Positions 33,976-44,416 of a DNA stretch of 64,000 bases are shown piece by piece. Below the pieces are notes generated by a model that was not told the DNA's origin, made no database searches, and saw only the letters and a program-made list of their open reading frames with translations. Origin of the DNA: Gaoshiqia sp050178015 (GTDB lineage: Bacteria > Bacteroidota > Bacteroidia > Bacteroidales > Prolixibacteraceae); NCBI GenBank assembly GCA_050178015.1, contig JBFXGM010000009.1, forward strand, positions 72,667 to 136,666. Direction: 5' to 3'. Position numbers and translations under genes: made by a program. The stretch's first letter is position 1. Each line of letters starts with the position of its first letter.

Positions 33976-35337
33976 ATGGCAAAAGCAAAAACCGTTTATA
34001 CCTGTCAGAACTGTGGCAGCCAGTCGCCCAAGTGGGTGGGCCGTTGCACCAACTGCGGCGAGTGGAACACTTACGTGGAAGAAGTGCTGGTGAAGGAAAT
34101 CAAAAGCCCGCTGCCCTCGCGTTCGGCCAGCGGGGCGCAACCGCAGCGGCTGTCGGAGGTAGGCGCCGGACAGGTGGAACGGATCAACACGCACAACAAC
34201 GAGCTGAACCGGGCGCTGGGCGGCGGGTTGGTGCCGGGCTCGCTGGTGCTGGTGGGCGGTGAACCGGGCATCGGCAAATCGACCCTGGTGCTGCAAGTGG
34301 CCCTCGACCTCACCGACCGGAAAATCCTGTACGTGTCGGGCGAGGAAAGCATCCAGCAGATAAAAATACGCGCCAACCGCCTGAAACGGGAAAACGACAA
34401 CTGCTACTTCCTGAGCGAAACGTCGCTCGAAAATATCCTCACCCACTGCGAACACCTCGAACCGGAGCTGCTGGTGATCGACTCCATTCAAACGGTGGCC
34501 ACCTCATACATCGAGTCGTCGCCGGGCACCGTGGGCCAAATTCGCGAATGTACCAACGGCATCCTCAAGTTTGCCAAAGAACGGCGCATCCCGGTCATTT
34601 TGATCGGCCACATCACCAAGGAAGGCAGCCTGGCCGGCCCCAAAGTGCTGGAACACATGGTGGACACGGTGCTTCAGTTTGAAGGCGAAAATCAGTACAT
34701 GTACCGGATTCTGCGTGCCATCAAAAACCGCTTTGGCTCCACCTCGGAGCTGGGCATCTTCGAGATGGACCACGCGGGTATGCGCGAGGTGAGCAACCCC
34801 TCGGAGCTGCTGATCAACCGCGACGATGAAGGCCTGAGCGGAACGGCCATTGCCTGCGCCATCGAGGGAAACCGCCCGCTGCTGATCGAAATCCAGTCGC
34901 TGGTGAGCACCGCCGCCTACGGAACGCCGCAGCGCTCGTCAACCGGCTTCGACCTGCGCCGCCTGAACATGCTGCTGGCCGTGCTCGAAAAGCGCGCCGG
35001 TTTTAAGCTGGCCACCAAAGACGTGTTCCTGAACATTGCCGGGGGCATCAAGGTGGACGACCCGGCTATCGACCTGGCAGTGATTTCGGCGGTGCTGTCG
35101 TCCAACTTCGACCTGGCCGTTGAAAAGACCATCTGCTTTGCCGGGGAGGTAGGCCTGTCAGGCGAAATCCGGGCCGTGAACCGGCTAGAGCAACGTATTG
35201 CTGAAGCCGAAAAACTGGGGATGAAAAAGATTTTCATTCCGCAGGGTGGCAAGTCGATCAATCTGAAGAAGTTCAACATACAGGTGGAGCCGGTTTCGCG
35301 GGTGGATGATTTCTTCCGGAAGCTGTTCCGGAAATAA
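33976..35337 (+). CDS. radA: DNA repair protein RadA
   Basis: A 453-aa RadA/Sms, a RecA-like motor that promotes branch migration of recombination intermediates. A C4 zinc finger at the N-terminus (YTCQNCGSQSPKW, RCTNCGEW), Walker A GGEPGIGKST, the RadA-specific KNRFG motif (AIKNRFGSTSELG) and a Lon-like C-terminal domain (GFDLRRLNMLLAVLEKRAG, GEVGLSGEIRAV) are all present. The ATG at 33976 gives the usual N-terminus; the upstream TTG at 33949 adds nine residues. It lies between the tandem transposase units and the solo array. It is full length, so the insertions did not disrupt it. Confidence 0.96.
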   Translation: MAKAKTVYTCQNCGSQSPKWVGRCTNCGEWNTYVEEVLVKEIKSPLPSRSASGAQPQRLSEVGAGQVERINTHNNELNRALGGGLVPGSLVLVGGEPGIGKSTLVLQVALDLTDRKILYVSGEESIQQIKIRANRLKRENDNCYFLSETSLENILTHCEHLEPELLVIDSIQTVATSYIESSPGTVGQIRECTNGILKFAKERRIPVILIGHITKEGSLAGPKVLEHMVDTVLQFEGENQYMYRILRAIKNRFGSTSELGIFEMDHAGMREVSNPSELLINRDDEGLSGTAIACAIEGNRPLLIEIQSLVSTAAYGTPQRSSTGFDLRRLNMLLAVLEKRAGFKLATKDVFLNIAGGIKVDDPAIDLAVISAVLSSNFDLAVEKTICFAGEVGLSGEIRAVNRLEQRIAEAEKLGMKKIFIPQGGKSINLKKFNIQVEPVSRVDDFFRKLFRK

Positions 35338-35594
35338 CGTTGTCCTTCCGGACAGGAGTTACTTTTTGGCTTAATCCAAAAACAACCAAAAACATTGTAT
35401 GCACCTGACAACATGGCTGTTTCGCACGGAATCATCCATCTACACTCAGAGTCTCAAACATGGTTGGAGGAGTTTGGGATGGAATACTGAGGAAAAATGT
35501 AAATCTTTTTTATTGCAGGTAAACATTGTTAAAGGACAATACTGTCAAGGGTTTTACAGTCTCCATTTCTGATAATAACCATTCACCCGGGAAA
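35338..35594. other. Intergenic region after radA
   Basis: No gene is recognised. A short TGTCC/GGACA hairpin just after the radA stop (35341-35354) followed by scattered T residues may be a weak terminator. Confidence 0.35.
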
Positions 35595-35816
35595 GTTGAA
35601 CTCCTTCGGAGTTCCGGATTTCTCTGATCCGCTATCCGCCAGTACAACTGGCGGTGACGAACATTCAACTCCTTCGGAGTGATATCGCTGATATACAAAT
35701 TCCATCCTCATTCGCAGCAGCCCCTGATCACGAAGTGATCCAATCATTCATCACCCTCAATCCAATTGGGGGATAAAAGGAAACCGCCTCACCTCCCAAC
35801 CCCGAAGCGGGTTGAA
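35595..35816. repeat. Solo hairpin array, diverged, without transposase
   Basis: It has the same order of hairpins as arrays A-C: AACTCCTTCGGAGTT, CCGCCAG/CTGGCGG, ACTCCTTCGGAGT, GATCAC/GTGATC, CAATCCAATTGG and AACCC/GGGTT, starting GTTGAAC and ending GGTTGAA. The linker sequences and loops differ strongly (loop TACAA here, TTGCA in arrays A-C) while most stems are kept. It ends 3 bp from the HAD gene stop. Confidence 0.85.
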
Positions 35817-35818
35817 TT

Positions 35819-36481
35819 TTAGTAACCTGCAGCGATATAAGTGGAACCAGAAAAGCCGTTGCCGAAGAGGGCCGAAAGTTCCATACCGGGGGTGAAGTGG
35901 ACGGTTTGCATCCCGGCCTGCTGTGCGCCTTCGATGTTTTTGCCCGAGTCGTCGATAAACAGCGTTTCGGCAGGAAGCATACCGGCATCGTTCAACACAA
36001 AGCCAAACGACTCCAGCGAAGGCTTCCGCAGGCCAATCTCGCTGGAATAGTAATCTTTCACAAACAAATCGGACAGTGAGAAATTAAATTTTTGTTGAAA
36101 AAGTTGATGAAAATAGGCAATGTGGATACTGTTGGTATTGGAAAACAAATACAGCCGATAGTCTGCTTGCAGTTTTTGCAACAGCTGCACCTTGTGAGGC
36201 GGAAAGTCGATGATCATGGCGCACCAGGCTTCATCAATCAACTCGTCGGAAACCGGGCGGGGCAACAATGCGCGGATGCCATTCCGGAACTCATTGTCCG
36301 ACAGCAGTCCTTGCTCCATGTTCAAAAAAACCTCGTGGTGGTAGCCCCATCCGCCGGGCTTAATCAGGTCGGGCATGCCCAACTTGCGGAAGGCCCCGAT
36401 GGACAAATCGGGATCGATATCCAGCAGGACGCCCCCCAAATCGAAGATGATGTTCTTAATGGTTGAGTTGACAGCTTTCAT
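35819..36481 (-). CDS. HAD-family hydrolase (YihX-like subfamily IA)
   Basis: A 220-aa phosphatase-like protein. HAD motif I is IIFDLGGVLLDID (nucleophile Asp), motif II SNTNS, motif III Lys in GLRKPS, motif IV FIDDSGKN. The helical cap segment at about residues 20-90 fits YihX/epoxide-hydrolase-N-like HADs acting on small sugar phosphates. The substrate is unknown. The start at 36481 is chosen over a frame extension of eight residues. The stop codon is 3 bp from the solo hairpin array, so the last few residues (about GSTYIAAGY) may have been altered by that insertion. Confidence 0.88.
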   Translation of the reverse strand: MKAVNSTIKNIIFDLGGVLLDIDPDLSIGAFRKLGMPDLIKPGGWGYHHEVFLNMEQGLLSDNEFRNGIRALLPRPVSDELIDEAWCAMIIDFPPHKVQLLQKLQADYRLYLFSNTNSIHIAYFHQLFQQKFNFSLSDLFVKDYYSSEIGLRKPSLESFGFVLNDAGMLPAETLFIDDSGKNIEGAQQAGMQTVHFTPGMELSALFGNGFSGSTYIAAGY

Positions 36482-36614
36482 ATCCGCAAAACTAAGCAAA
36501 GTCATCGGAAAATGAGCAGTTGGAGCAAGTCTAAATTAACCGCCCCGTTGTGCGGGTATGGAGAAAAACCTGCAAGTTTGCACTGTCCAAAATTTCTCCT
36601 TCTGCAAAGAGGGC

Positions 36615-38402
<1,788 letters not shown>

Positions 38403-38404
38403 AG

Positions 38405-39241
38405 CTACTTGTTTTGCTTTTGATAAACCCGAACATAATCCACTTCCATAGCCTGCGGGAAGATGGTGTCATCAATACCTTTCATGCCGCCCCAGCTGCC
38501 GCCTACAGCCACGTTCAGCAACAAATGGAATGGTTTGTCAAACGGCCATTCGCCGGACGAAGTTTTTTCGTTTTGAAAGGTGAAGAAATGCACCCCATCG
38601 ACAAATGCCCGGATTTGGTGCGGCTCCCACTCCAGCTGATAGACATGAAAGCTGTCGTGACAACCGGGCAGAACGATGCTGTCGCCCCGCTGGGTGTGAA
38701 TGCTGTGATTATAACTTTTGGTGTGGACGGTGGCCAGAATGGTATCGCCCATGTAGCCCACGTTTTCCATGATATCGATTTCTCCGCTGGCCGGCCAGCT
38801 CCCGTATTCCCATTCGGAAGGCAACATCCAGATAGCGGGCCACAAACCTCGCCCCCGGGGTAATTTGGCACTGATCTCGAACTTTCCGTACAGCCAGTCG
38901 CCTTTCCCCTTGGTAATGAGGCGGGCGGAGCTGTATTGTTTTCCTTCCTGCTCTTCCAGTAAGGCACAAATATGAAGTTTACCGTCCTTCACCTCGGCAT
39001 TCTCCAACCGCCTGCTGGTGTAATGCTGTTCTTCGTAGTTTCCCCAGTCCCAGGCGTTTCCTTCGGTGTCGAAACTCCATTTTTCGGGATCGGGCAGACC
39101 CGTGTAATCAAATTCGTCAGACCACACCAGGGTATATTCGTCAATACTCCCAGTCCCGGACCCGTTTTGTTTGCCGGTACATGACAAGACCCCTGCAAAA
39201 AGACAGAAGACGATGAATTTCGAAAATTGAGAACCTTTCAT
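38405..39241 (-). CDS. GH16 laminarinase lipoprotein
   Basis: A 278-aa lipoprotein with lipobox VLSC (Cys21) and one GH16 domain (about residues 36-278). The catalytic motif GEIDIME has Glu154, Asp156 and Glu159. The sequence is close to the GH16 domain of the neighbouring 595-aa enzyme (WPAIWMLP, GDWLYGK), so the pair arose by duplication or share ancestry. Being lipid-anchored it should act at the cell surface or in the periplasm, complementing the T9SS-secreted enzyme. The start at 39241 (MKGSQFSKF) is chosen; the 51-codon upstream extension has no signal peptide and runs through the preceding gene's end. Confidence 0.93.
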   Translation of the reverse strand: MKGSQFSKFIVFCLFAGVLSCTGKQNGSGTGSIDEYTLVWSDEFDYTGLPDPEKWSFDTEGNAWDWGNYEEQHYTSRRLENAEVKDGKLHICALLEEQEGKQYSSARLITKGKGDWLYGKFEISAKLPRGRGLWPAIWMLPSEWEYGSWPASGEIDIMENVGYMGDTILATVHTKSYNHSIHTQRGDSIVLPGCHDSFHVYQLEWEPHQIRAFVDGVHFFTFQNEKTSSGEWPFDKPFHLLLNVAVGGSWGGMKGIDDTIFPQAMEVDYVRVYQKQNK

Positions 39242-39276
39242 ACTGACTGATTTATCGTGTTTATCGTCATTAATTG

Positions 39277-40068
39277 TTATTCCGCAACAACAAAGCGGGC
39301 ATGGCTTATTAGCTGGTTTGAGATCAGTTGAAGGACATAAACGCCTGCCCTCAGGGCTGACACGTTTAGCATAGCCCTCGATTGTCCTTCCCACACTTCT
39401 GCTTTCACTACTTGTCCCTGCAAATCGATCACTCTCAGGTGTCCTTCGTCGACCGGAATGTTGTTTAACTCAATAAACAACTGGCTGGTGGCCGGGTTCG
39501 GATACAATTTCAGGGACTGCTCCGGCTGCCCTACATCCGTTGCCCCCGTGGTGCCTGTCAAATCCAGCCGAAACCAATTCAGGTTAAATTCGCGTTGGGA
39601 TACCAAAATCCGCAAGCGGTAATCCCCTGCCGTCAAGTCGAGTTCGCGGGTGATGGTCACCCAGTTTTGCCAGCCTCCGGTATTGGGCACGGTTACCGTG
39701 TGCAACCGGATAGGCTCGTCGGGGGATGAGAACAGCACCAGATCGAGTTTTCCCCCGGCATCATTGCCCGAGGCCAGACGGTACGAAATCCGGTATCGCC
39801 CGGTTTCAGTCACCGAAACCTGATAATCCAGGTAATCGCCATCGTCGGTGTAGCCCATATCGAAACCGCCCCCGGAATCGCTGCATGACTCACGCTCCCA
39901 GCCAACATTCACCGCAAAATGTTCCGCCTCAATAGTTCCCGGCACCTCCATAAATGTAATCCCTTTCGTATCTATATTCAGGTTCTGAAATGTTTCCAGC
40001 ATCGTTCCATCCGTCATCCGCAACTGTCCGGGCAAATAACTTAGCAAGACTTCATCGCCCTGCTTCAG
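39277..40068 (-). CDS. 3' part of the GH5 gene in the -1 frame: CBM6 + T9SS sorting domain
   Basis: 263 codons that continue the GH5 protein after a -1 shift at the A9 tract. Read from the tract the sequence runs KLKQGDEVLLSYLPGQLRM, completing the Ig-like module begun upstream. Then comes a second CBM6 (GTIEAEHF to LNWFRLDL) and a T9SS type A sorting domain (LKLYPNPATSQLFIELNN). It has no plausible start or signal peptide of its own: the first candidate is a TTG at 40047 inside a domain. It is therefore a separated 3' exon-like part, reached by frameshift/slippage, or created by a homopolymer indel. Confidence 0.8.
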   Translation of the reverse strand: MKQGDEVLLSYLPGQLRMTDGTMLETFQNLNIDTKGITFMEVPGTIEAEHFAVNVGWERESCSDSGGGFDMGYTDDGDYLDYQVSVTETGRYRISYRLASGNDAGGKLDLVLFSSPDEPIRLHTVTVPNTGGWQNWVTITRELDLTAGDYRLRILVSQREFNLNWFRLDLTGTTGATDVGQPEQSLKLYPNPATSQLFIELNNIPVDEGHLRVIDLQGQVVKAEVWEGQSRAMLNVSALRAGVYVLQLISNQLISHARFVVAE

Positions 40069-42020
40069 TTTTTTTTTAACCCAAGTACCAGCTTGCCGGA
40101 ATCATCGGTATCGTAGGTCAATTCGTCAAGATCTTCCAAAAAACCGTTCACCTTCAGCCTGAAATCCTGAGCATCGGGCTCAACAGATTGATCGAAGTTT
40201 TTGTTGACTGCCAGATATATGGCCGTACCCGTTGGCGAAGCATACCCGTTGGTTGCTTTTCCGGGAACACTTCCGGTAGGTTCAGGGTCGGCAAACTGCA
40301 TATAATTCAGGTTGAAGCCGCCCTGCTCCACCACAAACCGGATGGTTTGCCGTCCTTTTTCCAGCATGACCTGATCGACGGAGACATCCGTCCAGCTTTG
40401 GTTACCGGTTGTAGCTTTCGCCGAAACCGTCCCGGTGATGTTTTTACCATTCACTTCGAGGTGAAATTTTCCGGCGGCGGATGTTCCGGCCACCCGAAAG
40501 GTAACACGGTATGCAGCGGTTTCATATACCTCAACCGTGTACCCCATCCATTCACCACTTTCCAACCAACCTACATTGTAGCCATTTCCGAAAGATGATT
40601 CGTCGGCGCAAGGCTCAATGTCCACCCCATCGTTCCGGTACGAGTGTCCCTGGTTCCAGGCAGCACCTCCTGCATTGCCCGTACTGTTGATAAAATCCTT
40701 GTCGAAATAGGCAACTCCGTGACGGCCCATATCAAAATCGGGTGCGGCAATCACCCCTGGAATTTCGTGCTTTTTGTAAGGTATGCCGGTGTCGTCCGTT
40801 TGCTGACGGAACATGGCGTCGATCACATCGGGCTGATAGGTACAATTTTCGATCATCAGGTTTTCGGTGATCTGCATCAGGGTCTGATAGCAAAACTCCG
40901 GATCAGGAGTGCCGCCATTTCGCCAGATGTCGAGCAGTTGCGAATATTCAGGGGTTCTTATTGCGGTTAGCGGCCCCACCACAGAGCCAATTTTTTTCAT
41001 GGGCCACCACGACCAGCCAACCTGTTGCAATTCGAGCATGCGGATGGTTTCGTAAAACCATTGGTTGGCATTTTCGCCCGATTCGCCCATCCAGATAGGA
41101 ACGTTGTACTGTTCGCGCCAGCCCAGGAACTCGCTGATCGTGTTTTTGTCCGTCCCGTTCCAGTACTTGTGAAAGCTGTAGGCCAGGTTATCGTCCCAGG
41201 GCGGGAACATGCCGGTCATGTTATTTGCCCAGCAGTTACCTTCAATAAAAATAAGGTGGTTTTGGTCCACTTCGCGAATGGCCTGGGTGATGCGCACCAT
41301 CAGCTCGCGGAGCGGTTCGTTGCTGCTGTCGCAGCCATTGGGATGCGTGCCGGTAAAGCTCCAGTTGGTTTCGTTGATCAGGTCGTAGCCGCCGATGTAC
41401 TTTTCGTTGGCATACCGTTCGGCCAGTTTCCGCCAAAGGGCAACAGTTTTTCGTTTGTTTTCCTCGCTTTCCCATAGCGATGGTTTCGAGGCATCGTAGT
41501 CGGAGATGTCGGCATTTTTGCCTTGTCCGCCGGGAGCGGCATGTAAATCGAGGATCACGTACATCTCACGGGCCTTGCACCACTCCAGCAGCTCATCCAC
41601 CATCCGGAAGCCCGTCTCCAGCCAGGTATCCTGACCGGGAACCGGTTCATCTTCTATCGGTAAGGTGAACAGGTTATAATGAAGCGCGGGGCGCACGGCA
41701 TTGAAGCCCCAGGCTGCCAGCGAATCAATATCGGTTTTGGTGCAGTGGTTGGCCAGCCAGGCATCGTAAAACTCATCGGTGCGCTCCTGTCCCATCGCGG
41801 CTTCCATCAGTGCCCGGATCTCGTGCTGGGTGCCGGCAAAACCGCCCGTTCCCAGCATGTATCCTTCCTGCAGCATCCAGCCGCCCAGGCCCATGCTGCG
41901 GATTTGGAACAGTTGTCCCTCGCCGTCAACGATGTATTTGCCCTCGCGGTGCAGGTATTGGGAATGGGCCAGCTGGCACAGGAAAATGAACAGGATAGCA
42001 ATCGGTAAAATTCGTTTCAT
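40065..42020 (-). CDS. GH5 glucanase with CBM6, 5' part ending at an A9 slippery tract
   Basis: 651 aa in the zero frame. A signal peptide (to about residue 20) leads to a GH5 TIM barrel (about 25-400) with acid/base Glu217 (YDLINETNW) and nucleophile Glu313 (IWMGESGEN). A CBM6 (about 445-570; AAWNQGHSYRNDGVDIE, GFNLNYMQFAD) and the beginning of a beta-sandwich module follow, broken off at LGLKKN-stop. The zero frame ends TTA-AAA-AAA-AAC-TGA. The A9 tract (plus-strand T9 at 40069-40077) is a potential -1 slip site; the -1 frame yields a 914-aa enzyme with a second CBM6 and a T9SS domain. Subfamily may be GH5_46 by context, not proven. Confidence 0.9.
   Translation of the reverse strand: MKRILPIAILFIFLCQLAHSQYLHREGKYIVDGEGQLFQIRSMGLGGWMLQEGYMLGTGGFAGTQHEIRALMEAAMGQERTDEFYDAWLANHCTKTDIDSLAAWGFNAVRPALHYNLFTLPIEDEPVPGQDTWLETGFRMVDELLEWCKAREMYVILDLHAAPGGQGKNADISDYDASKPSLWESEENKRKTVALWRKLAERYANEKYIGGYDLINETNWSFTGTHPNGCDSSNEPLRELMVRITQAIREVDQNHLIFIEGNCWANNMTGMFPPWDDNLAYSFHKYWNGTDKNTISEFLGWREQYNVPIWMGESGENANQWFYETIRMLELQQVGWSWWPMKKIGSVVGPLTAIRTPEYSQLLDIWRNGGTPDPEFCYQTLMQITENLMIENCTYQPDVIDAMFRQQTDDTGIPYKKHEIPGVIAAPDFDMGRHGVAYFDKDFINSTGNAGGAAWNQGHSYRNDGVDIEPCADESSFGNGYNVGWLESGEWMGYTVEVYETAAYRVTFRVAGTSAAGKFHLEVNGKNITGTVSAKATTGNQSWTDVSVDQVMLEKGRQTIRFVVEQGGFNLNYMQFADPEPTGSVPGKATNGYASPTGTAIYLAVNKNFDQSVEPDAQDFRLKVNGFLEDLDELTYDTDDSGKLVLGLKKN
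40069..40077 (-). promoter_or_regulatory. A9 homopolymer slip site in the GH5 gene
   Basis: On the coding strand nine A residues precede CTGA. They include A-AAA-AAA in the zero frame, two codons before the stop TGA. A -1 slip or +1 A by polymerase slippage joins the two frames. No clear downstream pseudoknot was identified by eye. Confidence 0.6.
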
Positions 42021-42040
42021 GCTCTTTTCTTTTTAGTGAA

Positions 42041-42077
42041 AGGCAGGGGCCCGTTGTGAATAACGGGCCGACTGCCT
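42041..42077. repeat. Intercistronic hairpin between GH3 and GH5 genes
   Basis: GGCCCGTT (42048-42055), loop GTGAAT, AACGGGCC (42062-42069), with an outer AGGCAG/CTGCCT helix. There is no T-run, so an mRNA processing or stability element is more likely than a terminator. Confidence 0.65.
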
Positions 42078-42105
42078 GTCCTTTGATCAGGTTAGTTGGT
42101 ATATT

Positions 42106-44355
42106 TTAGTCGATCGTAAACCCGGCGTGCAGGCCTTCGGCGGAGTTGGTGCCCATCCAGACATCAAATTCGCCCGGTTCAATCACGTACTCTGTTCCAT
42201 TAAAGAATACCAGGTCTTCAGCCTTCAGCTGGATCGTTACCTGTTGCTTCTCGCCTGGTTCCATGCTAATCTTTCTGAAACCTTTCAGCTCCTTTACCGG
42301 ACGGGTAATACTACCGGCGCGGTCGCGGATGTACAGTTGCACCACTTCGCTGCCCGGATACTTGCCCGTATTTTCAAGATTGACAGAAACCTCAATAGCG
42401 CCATCAGCAGGCATCGAACCGGCAGACAGTTTCAGATCGGAATAGGCAAACGACGTATAACTCAGACCAAAACCGAAAGGGAACAGCGGCTCAAATCCGG
42501 CATCCAGGTAGTGCGACGTATTCCCCAGCGACACCTGACCGGCTTCCGCCGGAATGTTGTCCAGGTGGGTCCAGTTGTTGTAATCAGCCGGGCGACCTGT
42601 GTTTTTATGGTTGTAGTACAGGGGTACCTGCCCAACTGTTTTCAGGAAGGTGACCGGTGTTTTCCCGGAGGGCGCCGTTTCGCCCAAAAGCATGTCGGCA
42701 ATTGCCGGACCTCCCATCGTTCCGGGGGCCCAGGCATACAACACGGCATCGGCCTTTTCGAGCACATGCCCAATGGTGAGCGGACGTCCGGCCATGATGA
42801 CCACCACCACCGGTTTCCCGGTAGCGGCAATGGCATCGATCAATTCATTTTGGGCGCCTTGCAAATTGAGGTCGGCCAGGCAGTGTGCTTCGCCCGACAG
42901 GATGGATTCTTCGCCCATAAACAGCAGGGCAACATCCGATTTTTTGGCGGCCTGGATGGCGGCCGCAAACCCTTCGGTGGTTTTGGTGCGGCTGATCGCC
43001 AGTCCTTGTGCATAGTTAACGCGCTCCTCGCCCAGCTTTTCGCGCAGGGCAGTCAGCGGGGTCACGGTGTTTTCTTTCTTACCGTCGAACACCCAGGTGC
43101 CCATCTGGTCGTGCGGGGCATCAGCCAGCGGACCGATCACCGCCACGGACTTCACTTCTTTTGAAAGCGGAAGGAGTTGATTGTTGTTTTGAAGAAGGAC
43201 AAAACTTTCGCTGGCAGCTTGTTTGGCCACCTCCAGATGTTCGGGGGCAAGAATGACTGTTTCGGCCAGCGTTTCATCGGTGTACGGCTGATCGAACAAG
43301 CCAAGTTGAAACTTCACCCGGAGAATATTGCCTACATAGGTATCGATAGTTTCCATGCTCAGTTTGCCTTCATCGAGCAATTGCTGGGCGCCGGAAACAT
43401 AGCAGTTGCTGGTCATTTCCATATCAACGCCAGCCCGGAGCGCTTTTTCGGCGGCTTCTTTAGGATCGGCAGCATAACCGTGGGCGATCATTTCGTAAAT
43501 CGAAGCCCAGTCGCTCACCACCATGCCGTTGAAGCCCCACTCGTCGCGCAGGACGGTTTTCAGGGTGAACTCGTTGCCACTCACCGGAACGCCGTTCAGG
43601 TCGTTAAAACCAGACATAAAAGTTAGCACTCCGGCATCAGCGGCAGCTTTGAAAGGGGGCAGATAATCGTTACGCAGTTGTGTTTCGGGAATGTAGGTGG
43701 TGTTGTAGTCACGTCCACCCTCGGCAGCGCCGTAGCCCACAAAATGTTTGGCGCAGGCAGCAATGCGATCAGGCGCCGAAGGATCGTCGCCCTGAAAGCC
43801 TTTCACCATGGCCACGGCCAGTTGGGTAGCCAGGTAGGTATCTTCGCCGCAGCTCTCGGCAATGCGTCCCCAGCGCGGATCGCGGGAAATGTCAATCATC
43901 GGGGCAAAGGTCCAGTGAACGCCTTCGGTGGCCGCCTCTTTGGCCGAAACGGCCATGGCTTTTTCAGCCAGCTCCGGGTTCCAGGCAGCAGCCATTCCCA
44001 ACGGAATAGGCATAATGGTTCGGTAGCCGTGAATCACGTCGCGCCCAATGATGATGGGAATGCCCAAACGGCTTTCCTCAACGGCCACTTTCTGCAGTTC
44101 ATTTATTCGCGTCGCTCCCACCAGGTTGAGGATCGAGCCTACTTCTCCATCTTTAATGGCTTGCTTCAGCTCCTCATCTCCCCGAAACTGCCCCGGATCA
44201 AATTGTGACATCTGTCCCAGTTTTTCCTCCAGTGTCATTTGAGAAATCAACGCACTGATTTTTCGTTCGGTTTCCGGGTCGCCCTTCGATGGTACTTTTT
44301 CCTGACTGCAACTGAACAGGAACAGTGCAATTAAAAACAGATAAGCTTTTCTCAT
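42106..44355 (-). CDS. GH3 beta-glucosidase lipoprotein
   Basis: A 749-aa exo-enzyme. Lipobox LFSC places Cys16 at the lipid anchor. The GH3 N-terminal TIM barrel (about residues 30-370) has the nucleophile Asp282 in GFNGMVVSDWAS and the KHFVGYGAAEGGRDY loop. The C-terminal alpha/beta sandwich and fibronectin-III-like domain follow (SYTSFAYSDLKLSAG). It is BglX-like in length. In the PUL it should release glucose from oligosaccharides produced by the GH16 and GH5 enzymes in the periplasm or at the outer membrane. Hairpins flank the gene on both sides. Confidence 0.93.
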   Translation of the reverse strand: MRKAYLFLIALFLFSCSQEKVPSKGDPETERKISALISQMTLEEKLGQMSQFDPGQFRGDEELKQAIKDGEVGSILNLVGATRINELQKVAVEESRLGIPIIIGRDVIHGYRTIMPIPLGMAAAWNPELAEKAMAVSAKEAATEGVHWTFAPMIDISRDPRWGRIAESCGEDTYLATQLAVAMVKGFQGDDPSAPDRIAACAKHFVGYGAAEGGRDYNTTYIPETQLRNDYLPPFKAAADAGVLTFMSGFNDLNGVPVSGNEFTLKTVLRDEWGFNGMVVSDWASIYEMIAHGYAADPKEAAEKALRAGVDMEMTSNCYVSGAQQLLDEGKLSMETIDTYVGNILRVKFQLGLFDQPYTDETLAETVILAPEHLEVAKQAASESFVLLQNNNQLLPLSKEVKSVAVIGPLADAPHDQMGTWVFDGKKENTVTPLTALREKLGEERVNYAQGLAISRTKTTEGFAAAIQAAKKSDVALLFMGEESILSGEAHCLADLNLQGAQNELIDAIAATGKPVVVVIMAGRPLTIGHVLEKADAVLYAWAPGTMGGPAIADMLLGETAPSGKTPVTFLKTVGQVPLYYNHKNTGRPADYNNWTHLDNIPAEAGQVSLGNTSHYLDAGFEPLFPFGFGLSYTSFAYSDLKLSAGSMPADGAIEVSVNLENTGKYPGSEVVQLYIRDRAGSITRPVKELKGFRKISMEPGEKQQVTIQLKAEDLVFFNGTEYVIEPGEFDVWMGTNSAEGLHAGFTID

Positions 44356-44370
44356 TTCTCGTAAACTGTA

Positions 44371-44403
44371 ACCTGACCTGTCCGTTAGCCGGACAGGTCA
44401 GGT
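44371..44403. repeat. Intercistronic 14-bp perfect hairpin
   Basis: ACCTGACCTGTCCG (44371-44384) and CGGACAGGTCAGGT (44390-44403) pair perfectly around TTAGC. It lies between the PKD lipoprotein stop and the GH3 start, with no U-tract, so expression tuning within the operon is inferred. Confidence 0.75.
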
Positions 44404-44416
44404 AGGGTATGAATAA

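Noticed and set aside
42127..43164. Plus-strand 345-aa ORF opposite GH3
   Set aside because: It has no recognisable protein features, and the GH3 frame is complete with catalytic Asp282.
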